A stretch of 64,000 nt of DNA from Anaerolineales bacterium UBA2181. Lineage in GTDB: Bacteria; Chloroflexota; Anaerolineae; Promineifilales; UBA4811. The stretch spans positions 1 to 64,000 of the forward strand of contig DCVT01000028.1 of NCBI GenBank assembly GCA_002328075.1, read 5' to 3'. Below, one piece after another: positions 33,493-42,392 of the stretch (within the stretch, counting starts at the first letter, position 1; each line of letters begins with the position of its first letter). Made by a program: the position numbers and the translations under genes. Below the pieces are notes generated by a model. That model was not told the origin of the DNA. It saw only the letters and a list, made by a program, of their open reading frames with translations, and did no database searches.

Positions 33493-34557
33493 ATGGCGGG
33501 CACGGATCCCATCATCCAGTTCTCGGGCGACCCAACTCTGATCCAGCCTGGCGGTTGCGTCAGGTTCTGCTGGCTCGTCGAGGGGGTCAAGGCCGTCTAT
33601 TTCCATGCGGAGGGAGAACGCTGGCAGGAGCATGGCGTGTCAGGCGCCGGCGAACGGCAGGTCTGCCCTTCCCAGAGTACCACGTACTGCCTGCGAGTGA
33701 TCAAACCCGATGACTCGGTGGAAGTGCACCGAATCGCGGTCAAGGTGCAGGCTCCGCCGGAAACCGCTACCGCCCGGCTGTTCGCGGCCGACCGGCTCGC
33801 GGTCCATGCCGGCGAGTGCGTCACTTTTCGCTGGCACGTGGAGGGCGCCAAGGCGGTGTACTTTTACGCCGAGGGGGAGAGCTGGCAGGCCCGTGGCGTG
33901 GGCCGCGTGGGCGAGCAGCAGGTCTGCCTCTTCCAGACGACCACCTACCGGCTGCGGGTGGTCAGGCGAGACGACTCGGTGGAAGTGCACCATGTTACGG
34001 TGCTGGTTCAGCCGACCAGGGACGCAAACGTCATCCGGGACTTTTCCGTCGACAAGGCCTCGATCCACGCCGGCGACTGTGCGACCTTCCGCTGGCATGT
34101 TGAGGGCGTCAAGGCGGTCTACTTTCACGCTGAGGACCAGCCCTGGCAGGCCCATGGGGTCGCGGGCGTTGGCGAGCAGCAGGTCTGCCCGCCTCAGACG
34201 GTCGCCTACTGTTTGCGGGTCGTCAAGCGCGACGACTCGGTCGAGGTGCGAAAGATCGCAATCCGCGTGCAATCCCATCCGGAAACTGAGGTCGTTCAAT
34301 TGTTTGCAGTCGACCGCGAAGCAATCCGGGCTGGAGAATGTGTGACCTTTCGCTGGCGGGTCGAGGGCGTCAAGGCGGTTTACTTTCACGCCGTGGACAA
34401 CCCGTGGCAGGACCATGGCGTGGCCGGCGTGGGGGAGGCGCAGCGTTGTCCCGTGGAGACGACCACCTATTGCCTGCGGGTCGTCAAGGCCGACGACTCG
34501 CCGGAGACCCACTTTGGTACGGTCCGGGTACAGGGCAAAAGCTCCACGACTACTTGA
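33493..34557 (+). CDS. protein of four tandem Ig-like beta repeats
   Basis: This 354-residue protein consists almost wholly of four repeats of about 87 residues, each following the plan of an FxxD..Ix.G.C.TFRW.VEG opening, then KAVYFHAE, GV.GVGE.QVCP, TTYCLRVVK.DDSVEV and a closing V.VQ. Each repeat has a conserved Cys pair (GECVTFRW and QQVCP) that could form a disulfide. Repeats are strikingly similar, implying recent duplication. I see no signal peptide, so export is unclear. Similar modules occur as tails of Chloroflexota proteins; a free-standing protein could be a binding or scaffolding module. The function is unknown. Confidence 0.85.
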   Translation: MAGTDPIIQFSGDPTLIQPGGCVRFCWLVEGVKAVYFHAEGERWQEHGVSGAGERQVCPSQSTTYCLRVIKPDDSVEVHRIAVKVQAPPETATARLFAADRLAVHAGECVTFRWHVEGAKAVYFYAEGESWQARGVGRVGEQQVCLFQTTTYRLRVVRRDDSVEVHHVTVLVQPTRDANVIRDFSVDKASIHAGDCATFRWHVEGVKAVYFHAEDQPWQAHGVAGVGEQQVCPPQTVAYCLRVVKRDDSVEVRKIAIRVQSHPETEVVQLFAVDREAIRAGECVTFRWRVEGVKAVYFHAVDNPWQDHGVAGVGEAQRCPVETTTYCLRVVKADDSPETHFGTVRVQGKSSTTT

Positions 34558-34681
34558 CGCGACGAAACCACCAGGGAAGCTGAGATCCCCATTTTCGGCC
34601 GGACACCACCGTCCGCCGGAAACCCGGGCAAGACTGTACGTTGAACTTCTCGGCAGGAGACATCCCGTCTCGCGAGACGCC

Positions 34682-34702
34682 AAATCCTCCTGCGGGGTTT
34701 TT
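34682..34702 (+). terminator. candidate intrinsic terminator
   Basis: AAATCCT pairs with GGGGTTT (two G-U pairs) around a 5-nt loop and runs into five T residues. It lies 125 bp after the Ig-repeat gene. Confidence 0.4.
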
Positions 34703-35241
34703 AGGCCGCTGTTTTCGCTGCCCGGCTGTTCCGCGGGAGTGCCAGGCCCATGGGCCGGCCCTCCAAGGCGAAATCCAAGACGTCGGGTTCCACTGCTGCG
34801 CTCGCGGCCACGTCTGTCGACCTTCCTGTAGCAAGTGGTGCGCAAATTCCCACATGGAAACCTGGGAACAGCTGTTGTCGCCATCCTGGCGGCCTTGACG
34901 TCCCATGGGGAGATCCTGCTGCGACCCACTTGGTCGTCATCGGCGCCTGTCCATAGCCGCCCGAGGTTTGCCGCCCCGCCAACTAACCTGCTCGCAACAA
35001 TCGCAGACGCACACCGACACGCCATAGAGGAGTTGTGCCAGGAGTATTATCTGGACTCGGCCCGGGTGTTCGCGGACGATTCAAAGCCGGGGTCCAGCCG
35101 GTTGTTGCTCGGTCTCCCGCGCCGGCTGCTCACCAACCCGGCGGCACGTTGAGCTCCTTCCGCCGGAAAACATGAACCGGTTCCCAGCTGCACACGCCGG
35201 CTTTTTCCGAGGAACCTGCTGGTTTTGACCCCCAGAACCTG
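34703..35241. other. intergenic region, no supported gene
   Basis: About 540 bp between the terminator and the next promoter. Open frames here lack ribosome sites and recognisable motifs. Confidence 0.5.
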
Positions 35242-35298
35242 TTTACATTTCGCGCAGGTTGGTATATACTGCTGATATCTGATGTATCAGACATCAGC
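35242..35298 (+). promoter_or_regulatory. promoter and palindromic operator of the second GntR gene
   Basis: TTTACA (35242-35247) and TATACT (35265-35270) are 17 bp apart. Directly after the -10 box is a 28-bp palindrome with arms GCTGATATCTGAT and ATCAGACATCAGC (one mismatch, 2-bp centre, 35271-35298) covering the predicted start point. This is an ideal position for autorepression by the regulator encoded 18 bp downstream. Confidence 0.78.
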
Positions 35299-35315
35299 GG
35301 AACGCGGTCGCTCCC

Positions 35316-35957
35316 ATGATTGACACGACTCCGCTTCATGAGCAGATCGAGCGCGAGCTGCGCCAGGAAATCCTCTCTGGTCGCCTGCCACCCGGCGCTC
35401 GCCTATCCATCGACGAGTTGGCCCAGCAGTGGCAGGTCAGCTCCACCCCGGTTCGCGACGCCGTGCGGATGCTAGAGTGGAAGGGGTTTGTGGAGGTGCT
35501 GCCCCGCCGCGGCGTGCGGGTGGTGACGCTGGACGCGGCCGCTCTGCGGGATCTCTTCAACATCCGCGTGGCGCTGGAGTGTCTGGCCGTGGAGTTGGCC
35601 TGGCCACACATCCCTTTGGAGGAGATCGACGACACGCTGGATCAGCTTCGGCACGCCTACCACCAGCGCCAGGAGACCGGCGAGCGACACCTGCTGGCCG
35701 AGGTGGACACAACGGTGCATGACCTGGTGCTGCGCCACTGCGGCAATTCGTACCTGACCAACGACGTGCATGGCCTCATGGATCTGATCGAGTGGGCGCG
35801 ATCATACGTCGTGCGCCTGCCGCATTCGTACGAAGACGCCTACCCTGAGCACGTTGCGATCCTGGAGGCGCTTAGGAGCCGGGACCGGAGCCGGGGGGTG
35901 GAGGCGATGTGCACCCACCTGCGAAACGCACTCGCCCGCACGCTCCGGACGGATTGA
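35316..35957 (+). CDS. GntR family transcriptional regulator (FCD subfamily)
   Basis: A 213-residue regulator with an N-terminal winged helix (LHEQIERELRQEILSGRLPP, then QQWQVSSTPVRDAVRMLEW) and a C-terminal FCD helical domain with the metal-binding Asp/His pattern (EVDTTVHDLVLRHCGN and the later YPEHVAILEAL). The ATG at 35316 is fixed by the upstream operator. It heads an operon of flavin oxidases, an amino-acid transporter and a phospho-sugar-acid pathway, all on the same strand, and probably senses the imported substrate or its product. Confidence 0.9.
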   Translation: MIDTTPLHEQIERELRQEILSGRLPPGARLSIDELAQQWQVSSTPVRDAVRMLEWKGFVEVLPRRGVRVVTLDAAALRDLFNIRVALECLAVELAWPHIPLEEIDDTLDQLRHAYHQRQETGERHLLAEVDTTVHDLVLRHCGNSYLTNDVHGLMDLIEWARSYVVRLPHSYEDAYPEHVAILEALRSRDRSRGVEAMCTHLRNALARTLRTD

Positions 35958-35972
35958 TACTGCGGAGAGGAC

Positions 35973-37151
35973 ATGGAAAACACAGCCGAGGTGATCATCG
36001 TTGGCGCCGGAATCCACGGGAGCAGTCTGGCATTTCACTTGGCCGAGCGGGGAGTCCCGCCGCTGGTGCTGGAAAAGACCTTCCTGGCGGCCGGCGCCAC
36101 CGGCCGCTCGAGCGGTCTGGTGCGCATGTACTATGATCTGGAGCCCGAGCCCCGGATGGCGATCGCCTCGTTGCCCTACTTTCGCAATTGGCCTGAGCGG
36201 GTTGGGGGCGAGTGTGGCTTCACTCGCACCGGTTTCATCCAGATCCTGCCGCGCCGGGACGAGTTGCGCTTGCGGGCCAATGTCGAAATGTGCCAACGGG
36301 CGGGCATCTTCTCACTGGTGGTCAGCGCCGCCGACGTGCGCCGGCTGGCGCCCGTCTTTCGCGTAGATGATTTCGACCATGCAGCCTACGAGCCCGAGTC
36401 GGGCTATGCTGACCCGCCTGCGGCGGCCAAGGCCTTCATGGACTCGGCCCGGCAACGCGGCGCCCGACTGGTGCAGGACTGCCGGGTGACCGGAATCCGG
36501 GTTCACGGCAGCCGGGTGATGGGGGTGGAGACGACCCGCGGCGAGTTCAGCGCTCCGGTGGTGGTGAACGCCGCCGGGCCGTGGGCGCCGGAGATCGGCC
36601 GGATGGTGGGGTTGGAGCTGCCTATTAAGACGCTGCGGCACGATGTGGCGCTCTTTCGCCGACCGCCGGCCCTGGGCCCCGTCCACCCGGTGGTGATCGA
36701 CGAGCCTTACCTGCAATACTTTCGGCCGGAGACCGGCAGGCTGATGCTGGTGGGGCTGGACGACGTGAACACGTTGGGCGAATCGCCCGATGGGCCCACC
36801 GAATACGTCAAGCCGAACTATATCGGGCAGGCGGTGGAGCGCATCTGCCGGCGCGTCCCGGTGATGGACGAGGGATCTCTGCACAGCTCTTACTGCGGCT
36901 ACGAAGGCAACACCGCCGACGTGCGGGCGATCCTGGATCAGGCAGGTCCGGACGGCTTCTACCTTGACTGCGGTTTCAGCGGGATGGGTTTCAAGATCGC
37001 GCCGGCGGTCGGCAAGTGCATGAGCGAGCTGATCCTGGATGGGCAGGCGCGGACAGTGGACCTGACCCCGTGGCGCTGGGACCGGTTTACGCCCCAGCGG
37101 CTGGCAGAGCTGCTGGCGAGCAAGGATGCCTACGAGAACATCTGGCATTGA
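35973..37151 (+). CDS. FAD-dependent amine/amino-acid oxidoreductase (DAO family, copy 1)
   Basis: A 392-residue flavoprotein of the D-amino-acid oxidase/sarcosine oxidase superfamily. The dinucleotide-binding motif is VIIVGAGIHGSSLAFHLAERG, followed by LEKTFLAAGATGRSSGLVRM, where FAD contacts or covalent attachment would lie. The C-terminal GFSGMGFKIAPAVGKCMSELI is the usual FAD-binding end. No electron-transfer subunit is encoded alongside. It likely oxidises an N-methylated or secondary amino acid. A paralogue follows after 29 bp. The start codon has GGAGAGG upstream. Confidence 0.86.
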   Translation: MENTAEVIIVGAGIHGSSLAFHLAERGVPPLVLEKTFLAAGATGRSSGLVRMYYDLEPEPRMAIASLPYFRNWPERVGGECGFTRTGFIQILPRRDELRLRANVEMCQRAGIFSLVVSAADVRRLAPVFRVDDFDHAAYEPESGYADPPAAAKAFMDSARQRGARLVQDCRVTGIRVHGSRVMGVETTRGEFSAPVVVNAAGPWAPEIGRMVGLELPIKTLRHDVALFRRPPALGPVHPVVIDEPYLQYFRPETGRLMLVGLDDVNTLGESPDGPTEYVKPNYIGQAVERICRRVPVMDEGSLHSSYCGYEGNTADVRAILDQAGPDGFYLDCGFSGMGFKIAPAVGKCMSELILDGQARTVDLTPWRWDRFTPQRLAELLASKDAYENIWH

Positions 37152-37180
37152 GCACGAATAGGGTTGGATACGGGTGACAG

Positions 37181-38353
37181 ATGCCTGACACAACGGACGT
37201 TATCATCATTGGGGCCGGGATCCACGGTGCCAGCCTGGCGTTTCACCTGACTGAACTCGGCGCGCGGGTGCTGGTGTTGGAGCGGCGCTTTATCGCCGCC
37301 GGGGCCACCGGCCGGTCGAACGGCCTTGTCCGCATGTACTACGACCTGGAGAGCGACGCCCGGCTCGCCTGGCTCTCCTTTCCCTATTTTCGCGAGTGGG
37401 CGGACCGGGTGGGGGGCCACTGCGGCTACGTGCGCACCGGGTTTTTGCAGCTCATGCCGCCCAATCAGGCTCAGCCGCTGCGGGACAGAGTGGCTGCCCA
37501 GCAGGCAATGGGCATCCCCACGTTGCTGGTGACCGCGGACGACGTGCGGCGGCTGGCGCCCGCCCTGAACGCCGATGATTTTGAGGTGGCGGCTTTTGAG
37601 CCCGAGTCGGGTTACGCCGACCCGGCCGCTACTGCCCAGGGGTTTATGGCGGCGGCACAGAGAAAAGGAGCGCGGCTGATTCAGGATTGCGAGGTCAACA
37701 CCATCCAGGTGGTGGGGGACCGCGTGATCGGGGTCGGGTCCAACTGCGGCCGTTGGCTCGCGCCGGTGATCGTCAACGCGGCCGGGCCATGGGCGCCCCA
37801 GGTGGCCAGCCTGGTGGGGTTGGAGTTGCCGGTCCGGGTGCTGCGACACGACGTGGCGGTCCTGCGTCGCCCGCCGGCGCTGGGGGCCACACACCCCACC
37901 GTGATCGACGAGATCAACCAGATGCACTTCCGGCCAGAGGGCCGGACGCTGACGCTGGTTGGGCTGGACGATGTGAATGTGCTCGACGAGTCGCCGGACG
38001 GCAGCACCGACCATTCCCGACCCGGCCACGTGGATCGGGTGGCAGAGCGCATCTGCCGGCGGATTCCGGCGATGGACGAAGGCTCGCTGCAGAGCGCATA
38101 CTGCGGCTTTGAAGGGATCAGCGTGGATTCCAGGCCGATTCTCGATTGGGCGGGGCCGTCCGGCTTTTGCCTGGTGTGTGGCTTTAGCGGAACAGGGTTC
38201 AAAACGGCGCCGGCTGTCGGCCGGGCGATGGCCGAGCTGATTGTCGCAGGGCGATCCACCGACGTCGATCTTTCGCCCTACCGCTGGGGCCGTTTCGCCG
38301 GCGGCGCCTTGGAGCGGATGCTGGCCAGCGCGGCGGCCTATCAGGTGGTCTGA
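37181..38353 (+). CDS. FAD-dependent amine/amino-acid oxidoreductase (DAO family, copy 2)
   Basis: A 390-residue paralogue of the preceding gene sharing length, the N-terminal IIGAGIHGASLAFHLTELG and GATGRSNGLVRMYYDLE motifs, and the C-terminal GFSGTGFKTAPAVGRAMAELI. Conserved stretches such as GLDDVNVLDESPDG are near-identical in both, so this is a tandem duplication. The products may form a heteromer, or handle two substrates. The amino-acid transporter encoded next presumably delivers the substrate. Confidence 0.86.
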   Translation: MPDTTDVIIIGAGIHGASLAFHLTELGARVLVLERRFIAAGATGRSNGLVRMYYDLESDARLAWLSFPYFREWADRVGGHCGYVRTGFLQLMPPNQAQPLRDRVAAQQAMGIPTLLVTADDVRRLAPALNADDFEVAAFEPESGYADPAATAQGFMAAAQRKGARLIQDCEVNTIQVVGDRVIGVGSNCGRWLAPVIVNAAGPWAPQVASLVGLELPVRVLRHDVAVLRRPPALGATHPTVIDEINQMHFRPEGRTLTLVGLDDVNVLDESPDGSTDHSRPGHVDRVAERICRRIPAMDEGSLQSAYCGFEGISVDSRPILDWAGPSGFCLVCGFSGTGFKTAPAVGRAMAELIVAGRSTDVDLSPYRWGRFAGGALERMLASAAAYQVV

Positions 38354-38459
38354 GGCCCGGGGCTGCCCGGTTTGCAGGCAAGGAGGTGGCGGTATCGACG
38401 TGAACTGGCTTATGGTTGTCAAGTGTGGTAGCGGTGAGTCTGGTCTTGCGGAGGAGGAA

Positions 38460-39389
38460 ATGAAAAACCCAAGTCGCGTTTTGTTGGTGGTGTTGGTCCT
38501 GGCTACCCTGATCTTGCCGGGCTGCCAGCCCAAGGAAAAGGAGGCCGCCGATCTGCTGGAGAAGGTGACCAACCGGGGCACGTTGATTATCGCCACCGAT
38601 CCGGCATATCCGCCGGCGTCCCAATTGGTGGAAGGGGTGACTCGGCCGAAAGATACCAAGTGCGCCGCCGATCAGCGGGTGGCGGCTGAGTTTGTTGGCT
38701 TTGACATCGACACTGCGGTAGAGGTGGCTAGGCGGCTGGGCGTCGAGGCTTGCTTTGTCACCCCGGACTGGACGCTCATCACCGGCGGTAACTGGTCGGA
38801 TCGCTGGGACATCAGCATCGGCTCCATGACCATCACCGCCGAGCGGATGGACAAGCTCTACTTCACCTTCCCCTACTATGTGGGGATCGAGGCGTTTTAC
38901 GTGCACAAGGACAGCCCGGTCCAGAGTATCGAGGAGCTTTCCGGGAAGAAGATTGGCGCCTGTTCGGGCTGCACCTACGAGTACTACCTGGACAAGACGT
39001 TGGCGGTGCCCGGTCTGGACATCGATTTCTTGGTGGACAATCCCCAGTTCGTCGGCTATGACACCGACGTGCCTGCCCTGCAGGACCTGGCGTTGGGCGA
39101 CGGAGTGCGGCTGGATGCGGTAATGACCGGAATGAACATCGGGGACGAGTCCATCGTCAGCGGCCTGCCCCTGCGGAGGCTGGAACCAACCATCACCTAT
39201 TCTTTCAATGGCGGCGCCGTGGACAAGGCATTCGGCGTGAACCCGGTTCCGCTTGTCAAGAAGGTGGGCGAAATCATCCTTGCCATGCACCAGGATGGCA
39301 CGCTCAAGCGTTACTCGATGGATCGGTTTGGTTACGATTGCGTGACGGACGCGGCAATTTTCGACCTGGATGCGCTCGAGCAGTGGTAA
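38460..39389 (+). CDS. amino-acid ABC transporter substrate-binding lipoprotein (family 3)
   Basis: A 309-residue lipoprotein. ATG 38460 follows GGAGGA closely. The signal peptide ends in LILPGC, giving a lipidated Cys, and the mature part is an SBP_bac_3 domain (GTLIIATDPAYPPAS; FDIDTAVEVARRLG; YFTFPYYVGIEAFYV; SGKKIGACSGCTYEYYL). The usual GxxxG acidic ligand-contact residues are recognisable but the ligand cannot be named. A pair of unusual extra cysteines (KIGACSGC) lies in the hinge region. It is followed by a strong hairpin and then by its permease. Confidence 0.91.
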   Translation: MKNPSRVLLVVLVLATLILPGCQPKEKEAADLLEKVTNRGTLIIATDPAYPPASQLVEGVTRPKDTKCAADQRVAAEFVGFDIDTAVEVARRLGVEACFVTPDWTLITGGNWSDRWDISIGSMTITAERMDKLYFTFPYYVGIEAFYVHKDSPVQSIEELSGKKIGACSGCTYEYYLDKTLAVPGLDIDFLVDNPQFVGYDTDVPALQDLALGDGVRLDAVMTGMNIGDESIVSGLPLRRLEPTITYSFNGGAVDKAFGVNPVPLVKKVGEIILAMHQDGTLKRYSMDRFGYDCVTDAAIFDLDALEQW

Positions 39390-39409
39390 CCGGCCGGTGC
39401 GGCTGGTGG

Positions 39410-39437
39410 CGGGGTGAGGCCGGCCGGCCTCACCCCG
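39410..39437 (+). terminator. 28-bp perfect palindrome between receptor and permease genes
   Basis: The arms CGGGGTGAGGCCGG and CCGGCCTCACCCCG are exact complements (14-bp stem). There is no U-tract. Such hairpins after a receptor gene usually stabilise the upstream mRNA or attenuate read-through, so receptor exceeds permease. Confidence 0.65.
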
Positions 39438-39471
39438 TGTAGCGACCCACGTGGCACACGGAGGGCAATAC

Positions 39472-40344
39472 GTGGACCTGAGCAACGTGATGCAACCGGG
39501 CGACCGGGCCTCTGACCCGGACTGGGAGATGGGGCTGCGACTGCTGGCGGTCCAGCGCCGGCGCCGGCTGGCCTTTGCTGTCCGCCTGGCGGCGGTATGG
39601 CTGGCGCTGGTGGCGGCGTTGGCGTTTGTGTTGCTCCAGCTCAACGTCGACCCACTCTACGCGGTCGATCACAGCGCGTTTGTCCTCCAGGGGGTGCTGA
39701 CCACCATCGGGGTATCCATGGCGTCCATCAGCGTGGCGACCGTGCTGGCGCTGCTGGGCGCGCTGGGAAAGCTGTCGCGTAGCTCGATTGCACAGGGTAT
39801 CGCCGGCTTTTACGTCTCGCTGATCCGCGGGACCCCGTTGCTGATCCAGATCTACCTCATCTATCTGGGTCTGCCGCAGATTGGCCAGCAGTTTGCTAAC
39901 CGGGGTATGCCTGGAATCGGCGGGATGCTGACGCTCAACGCCATACAGTCCGGCATTCTGGCGCTCAGCGTGAACTATGGGGCGTACATGACCGAGATCT
40001 TTCGCGCCGGCATCCAATCCATCGGCCACGGACAGCGCGAAGCCGCCAAATCCATTGGCATGGGCGAGTGGCACATTCTGCGCCGGGTCATCTTGCCGCA
40101 GGCGGTGCGCGTCATCATACCGGACATTGGAAACCAGTTCATCGCCATGCAAAAGGACTCGTCGCTGGTGTCCATCATGGGCATCTGGGAGATCACCTAC
40201 CGGGCCAACCGCCTGGCGCGCAAAGATATCAAGTTCATGGAGATGTTTTTGCTGGCGGCCGCCATCTACTGGTTCATGACCATCGTCTCCTCCTGGGCCG
40301 AGGGCTGGCTGGAAAGGCGTCTGTCGCATGCCTACGAACGATAG
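39472..40344 (+). CDS. amino-acid ABC transporter permease (HisM/GlnP type)
   Basis: A 290-residue permease. The GTG at 39472 has GGAGGG 6 bp upstream and is preferred to GTG 39451. The polar-amino-acid permease signature is clear (GVLTTIGVSMASISVATVLA, IRGTPLLIQIYLIYLGLPQ), as is the EAA loop (GQREAAKSIGMGEWHILRRV). About five transmembrane helices follow a basic N-terminal tail. It overlaps the ATPase gene by 17 nt. Confidence 0.92.
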   Translation: MDLSNVMQPGDRASDPDWEMGLRLLAVQRRRRLAFAVRLAAVWLALVAALAFVLLQLNVDPLYAVDHSAFVLQGVLTTIGVSMASISVATVLALLGALGKLSRSSIAQGIAGFYVSLIRGTPLLIQIYLIYLGLPQIGQQFANRGMPGIGGMLTLNAIQSGILALSVNYGAYMTEIFRAGIQSIGHGQREAAKSIGMGEWHILRRVILPQAVRVIIPDIGNQFIAMQKDSSLVSIMGIWEITYRANRLARKDIKFMEMFLLAAAIYWFMTIVSSWAEGWLERRLSHAYER

Positions 40345-41107
40345 CAAACCCATAGTGCAGGTGGAGAACCTGCACAAGTGGTTTGACCTGCTGCACGTAC
40401 TGCGCGGCGTATCCTTTACGGTTGATCCGCAGGAAGTACTTGTGCTCATCGGCCGGAGCGGCTCTGGAAAAAGCACGCTGCTTCGCTGCCTGAATATGCT
40501 GGAGGAACCCTCGGCGGGATCCATCACCATCGGTCCGGTCAGTGTCCGGGTGGAGCCGGGCAAGCACGTTGACCGCCGGCAGGCCACCGCCATCCGCCTG
40601 CAGACCGGAATGGTCTTTCAGGAGTTCAACCTCTTTCCGCACATGACCGCGCTGCAGAACGTGATTGAGGGGCTGGTCACGGTGAAGAAGCTGCCGCGCG
40701 AGGAAGCAGCGGCCATTGGCGAGAAATACCTGGACAAGGTCGGCCTGCTGCCGAAAAGGGACGTTCACCCGGTGCGGCTCTCCGGTGGGCAGAAGCAGCG
40801 GGTGGCGATTGCCCGCTCGCTGGCGATGGAGCCCAAGGTGCTGCTGTTTGACGAACCGACCTCGGCCCTGGACCCCGAGCTCATCGGCGAGGTGCTGGAT
40901 GTGATGCGGCGGTTGGCGCTGGAGGGGACCACGATGATGGTGGTCACCCACGAGATGAGCTTTGCCTCTGATGTGGCTGACCGGGTGCTCTACCTGGACC
41001 ACGGGGTGATCGTGGAGCAGGGTCCCCCGACACAGATTCTCAAGTCGCCGCAGGACGAGCGCACCGCCGTCTTCCTGCGTTCCTTCCTGGAGAGCCGGGG
41101 CGATTGA
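40328..41107 (+). CDS. amino-acid ABC transporter ATP-binding protein (GlnQ type)
   Basis: A 259-residue ATPase with Walker A GRSGSGKST, Q-loop FQEFNLFPHMT, signature LSGGQKQRVAIARSL, Walker B VLLFDEPTSALDPE and switch His in VVTHEM. These are all the marks of a polar amino-acid importer. It is encoded with one permease type and one receptor, a complete importer for this operon. Confidence 0.95.
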   Translation: MPTNDSKPIVQVENLHKWFDLLHVLRGVSFTVDPQEVLVLIGRSGSGKSTLLRCLNMLEEPSAGSITIGPVSVRVEPGKHVDRRQATAIRLQTGMVFQEFNLFPHMTALQNVIEGLVTVKKLPREEAAAIGEKYLDKVGLLPKRDVHPVRLSGGQKQRVAIARSLAMEPKVLLFDEPTSALDPELIGEVLDVMRRLALEGTTMMVVTHEMSFASDVADRVLYLDHGVIVEQGPPTQILKSPQDERTAVFLRSFLESRGD

Positions 41108-41121
41108 CTTGCGGGCGACCA

Positions 41122-42372
41122 ATGCACGAGAGCGTCGCAGACCCGCAAACGTCGCCCGGCGCCGGGCGTGAACCCGGTGAGTCGGCGGTGATTGTCGCCG
41201 ATGACCTGAGCGGCGCCCTTGACACCGCAGCCCAGTGGGCCCGGTTGGGCGTGCAGGTGACGGTCAGGCGGGCCGCTTCGGCCGGCGACCGCGCGCCGGT
41301 TTGCGCGCTGAACACCCGCAGCCGTGAGCGTTCGCCCGCGCAGGCCTACCGCCGGGTGAGGGCGGTTTTCGAGCGCCTGGGCGCCCGTGTCGTCTACAAG
41401 AAGATCGACTCCACTTTTCGCGGGCCGGTGGCGGCCGAGCTTCGGGCGGCGCTGGATAGCGGGGCAGCCGACCGGCTGCTGGTAGCGCCTGCTTTTCCCG
41501 ATCAGGGCCGGTGGGTGTTGGAGGGCAGGCTGGTCGTGCGGGGTGCCCGGCGGTCGGCGTCACCTCTGGATCTGTTGAGCCTGCTGCGGACGGATCTGGG
41601 CGAGCCGGTGGAGCTGCTGGATCATGCCCAGGTGACGGATGGCGTTGCGGCAACCGCGCGACGGCTGAATCAGACGGGCGCCCGGGTGATCCTGGCCGAC
41701 GCTGACAGCAACGACGATCTGGAGACGGTGGCGCAATCCCTGTGGCTTTCCGGCGGCCGGGTGTTGCCGGTGGGATCGGCCGGCCTGGCCCGACCGGTGG
41801 CTGCGCTGTGGGCCGGCCGGGGCGCGCAGGTTGTTCCCCCGATTGAGCTGCCGCAGAACGGCGAGCCGGCGCTCCTGCTGCTGGGGACCTATCACGAGAC
41901 GACGGTGGCGCAGCTCCGGCAGCTTGGCGCCTGGAACGGCGTGGAGGTGCTCTCGGCGCAGACTCGTCGGCTGTCCAGTGAGGAGGGTTTCCTGAGCGAG
42001 CAACGGCGCCTGTCGGAACGGGCGGCTGAGGCGATGGCTGCCGGCCGTTCGGTGGCGCTGGCCACCGGGCTGGTCGGGTTTGTGCGCGGCTGCTCGCTTC
42101 GGCCGGTGCGGCTGCTGGGCGCGGTGAACCTATCGCTGCTGGCTCACCAGCGGGTGCGCCTACTGATGATCTCCGGGGGGGACACCTGTTACGAGGTGCT
42201 GCGGCAGATGCGTGCTACCCATTTGCAGGTCGTGGGCGAGGCGCAGCCGGGCATACCCTGGTCACGGGTCGGTGACGGGCCCCATGCCGGGCTGGCGCTG
42301 ATCACCAAATCCGGCGGCTTTGGAGACCCGGCCGCGCTGGTCCGCCTGTTGGGTGGCCGCGACGCCGGTTGA
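41122..42372 (+). CDS. four-carbon acid sugar kinase family protein (DUF1537)
   Basis: A 416-residue kinase of the DUF1537/DtnK-OtnK type, which phosphorylates four-carbon sugar acids such as erythronate or threonate. The N-terminal substrate domain has AVIVADDLSGALDTAAQWA and VYKKIDSTFRGPVAAEL; the C-terminal nucleotide-binding domain has LMISGGDTCYEVLRQM and ALITKSGGFGDP. I used ATG 41122; an upstream TTG at 41104 is possible. The next gene is a PdxA-like dehydrogenase, a known partner that oxidises the 4-phosphate product to give dihydroxyacetone phosphate. Confidence 0.88.
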   Translation: MHESVADPQTSPGAGREPGESAVIVADDLSGALDTAAQWARLGVQVTVRRAASAGDRAPVCALNTRSRERSPAQAYRRVRAVFERLGARVVYKKIDSTFRGPVAAELRAALDSGAADRLLVAPAFPDQGRWVLEGRLVVRGARRSASPLDLLSLLRTDLGEPVELLDHAQVTDGVAATARRLNQTGARVILADADSNDDLETVAQSLWLSGGRVLPVGSAGLARPVAALWAGRGAQVVPPIELPQNGEPALLLLGTYHETTVAQLRQLGAWNGVEVLSAQTRRLSSEEGFLSEQRRLSERAAEAMAAGRSVALATGLVGFVRGCSLRPVRLLGAVNLSLLAHQRVRLLMISGGDTCYEVLRQMRATHLQVVGEAQPGIPWSRVGDGPHAGLALITKSGGFGDPAALVRLLGGRDAG

Positions 42373-42392
42373 GCGGCTAGGGAGGTTGGGAG

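Noticed and set aside
33640..35025. Minus-strand open frame of 461 codons with internal repeats
   Set aside because: The repeats are just the antisense of the Ig-like repeats; the plus strand has the good ribosome site and coherent beta-repeat pattern.
37130..39644. Two long minus-strand frames (509 and 481 codons)
   Set aside because: Antisense to the DAO copy 2, receptor and permease genes.
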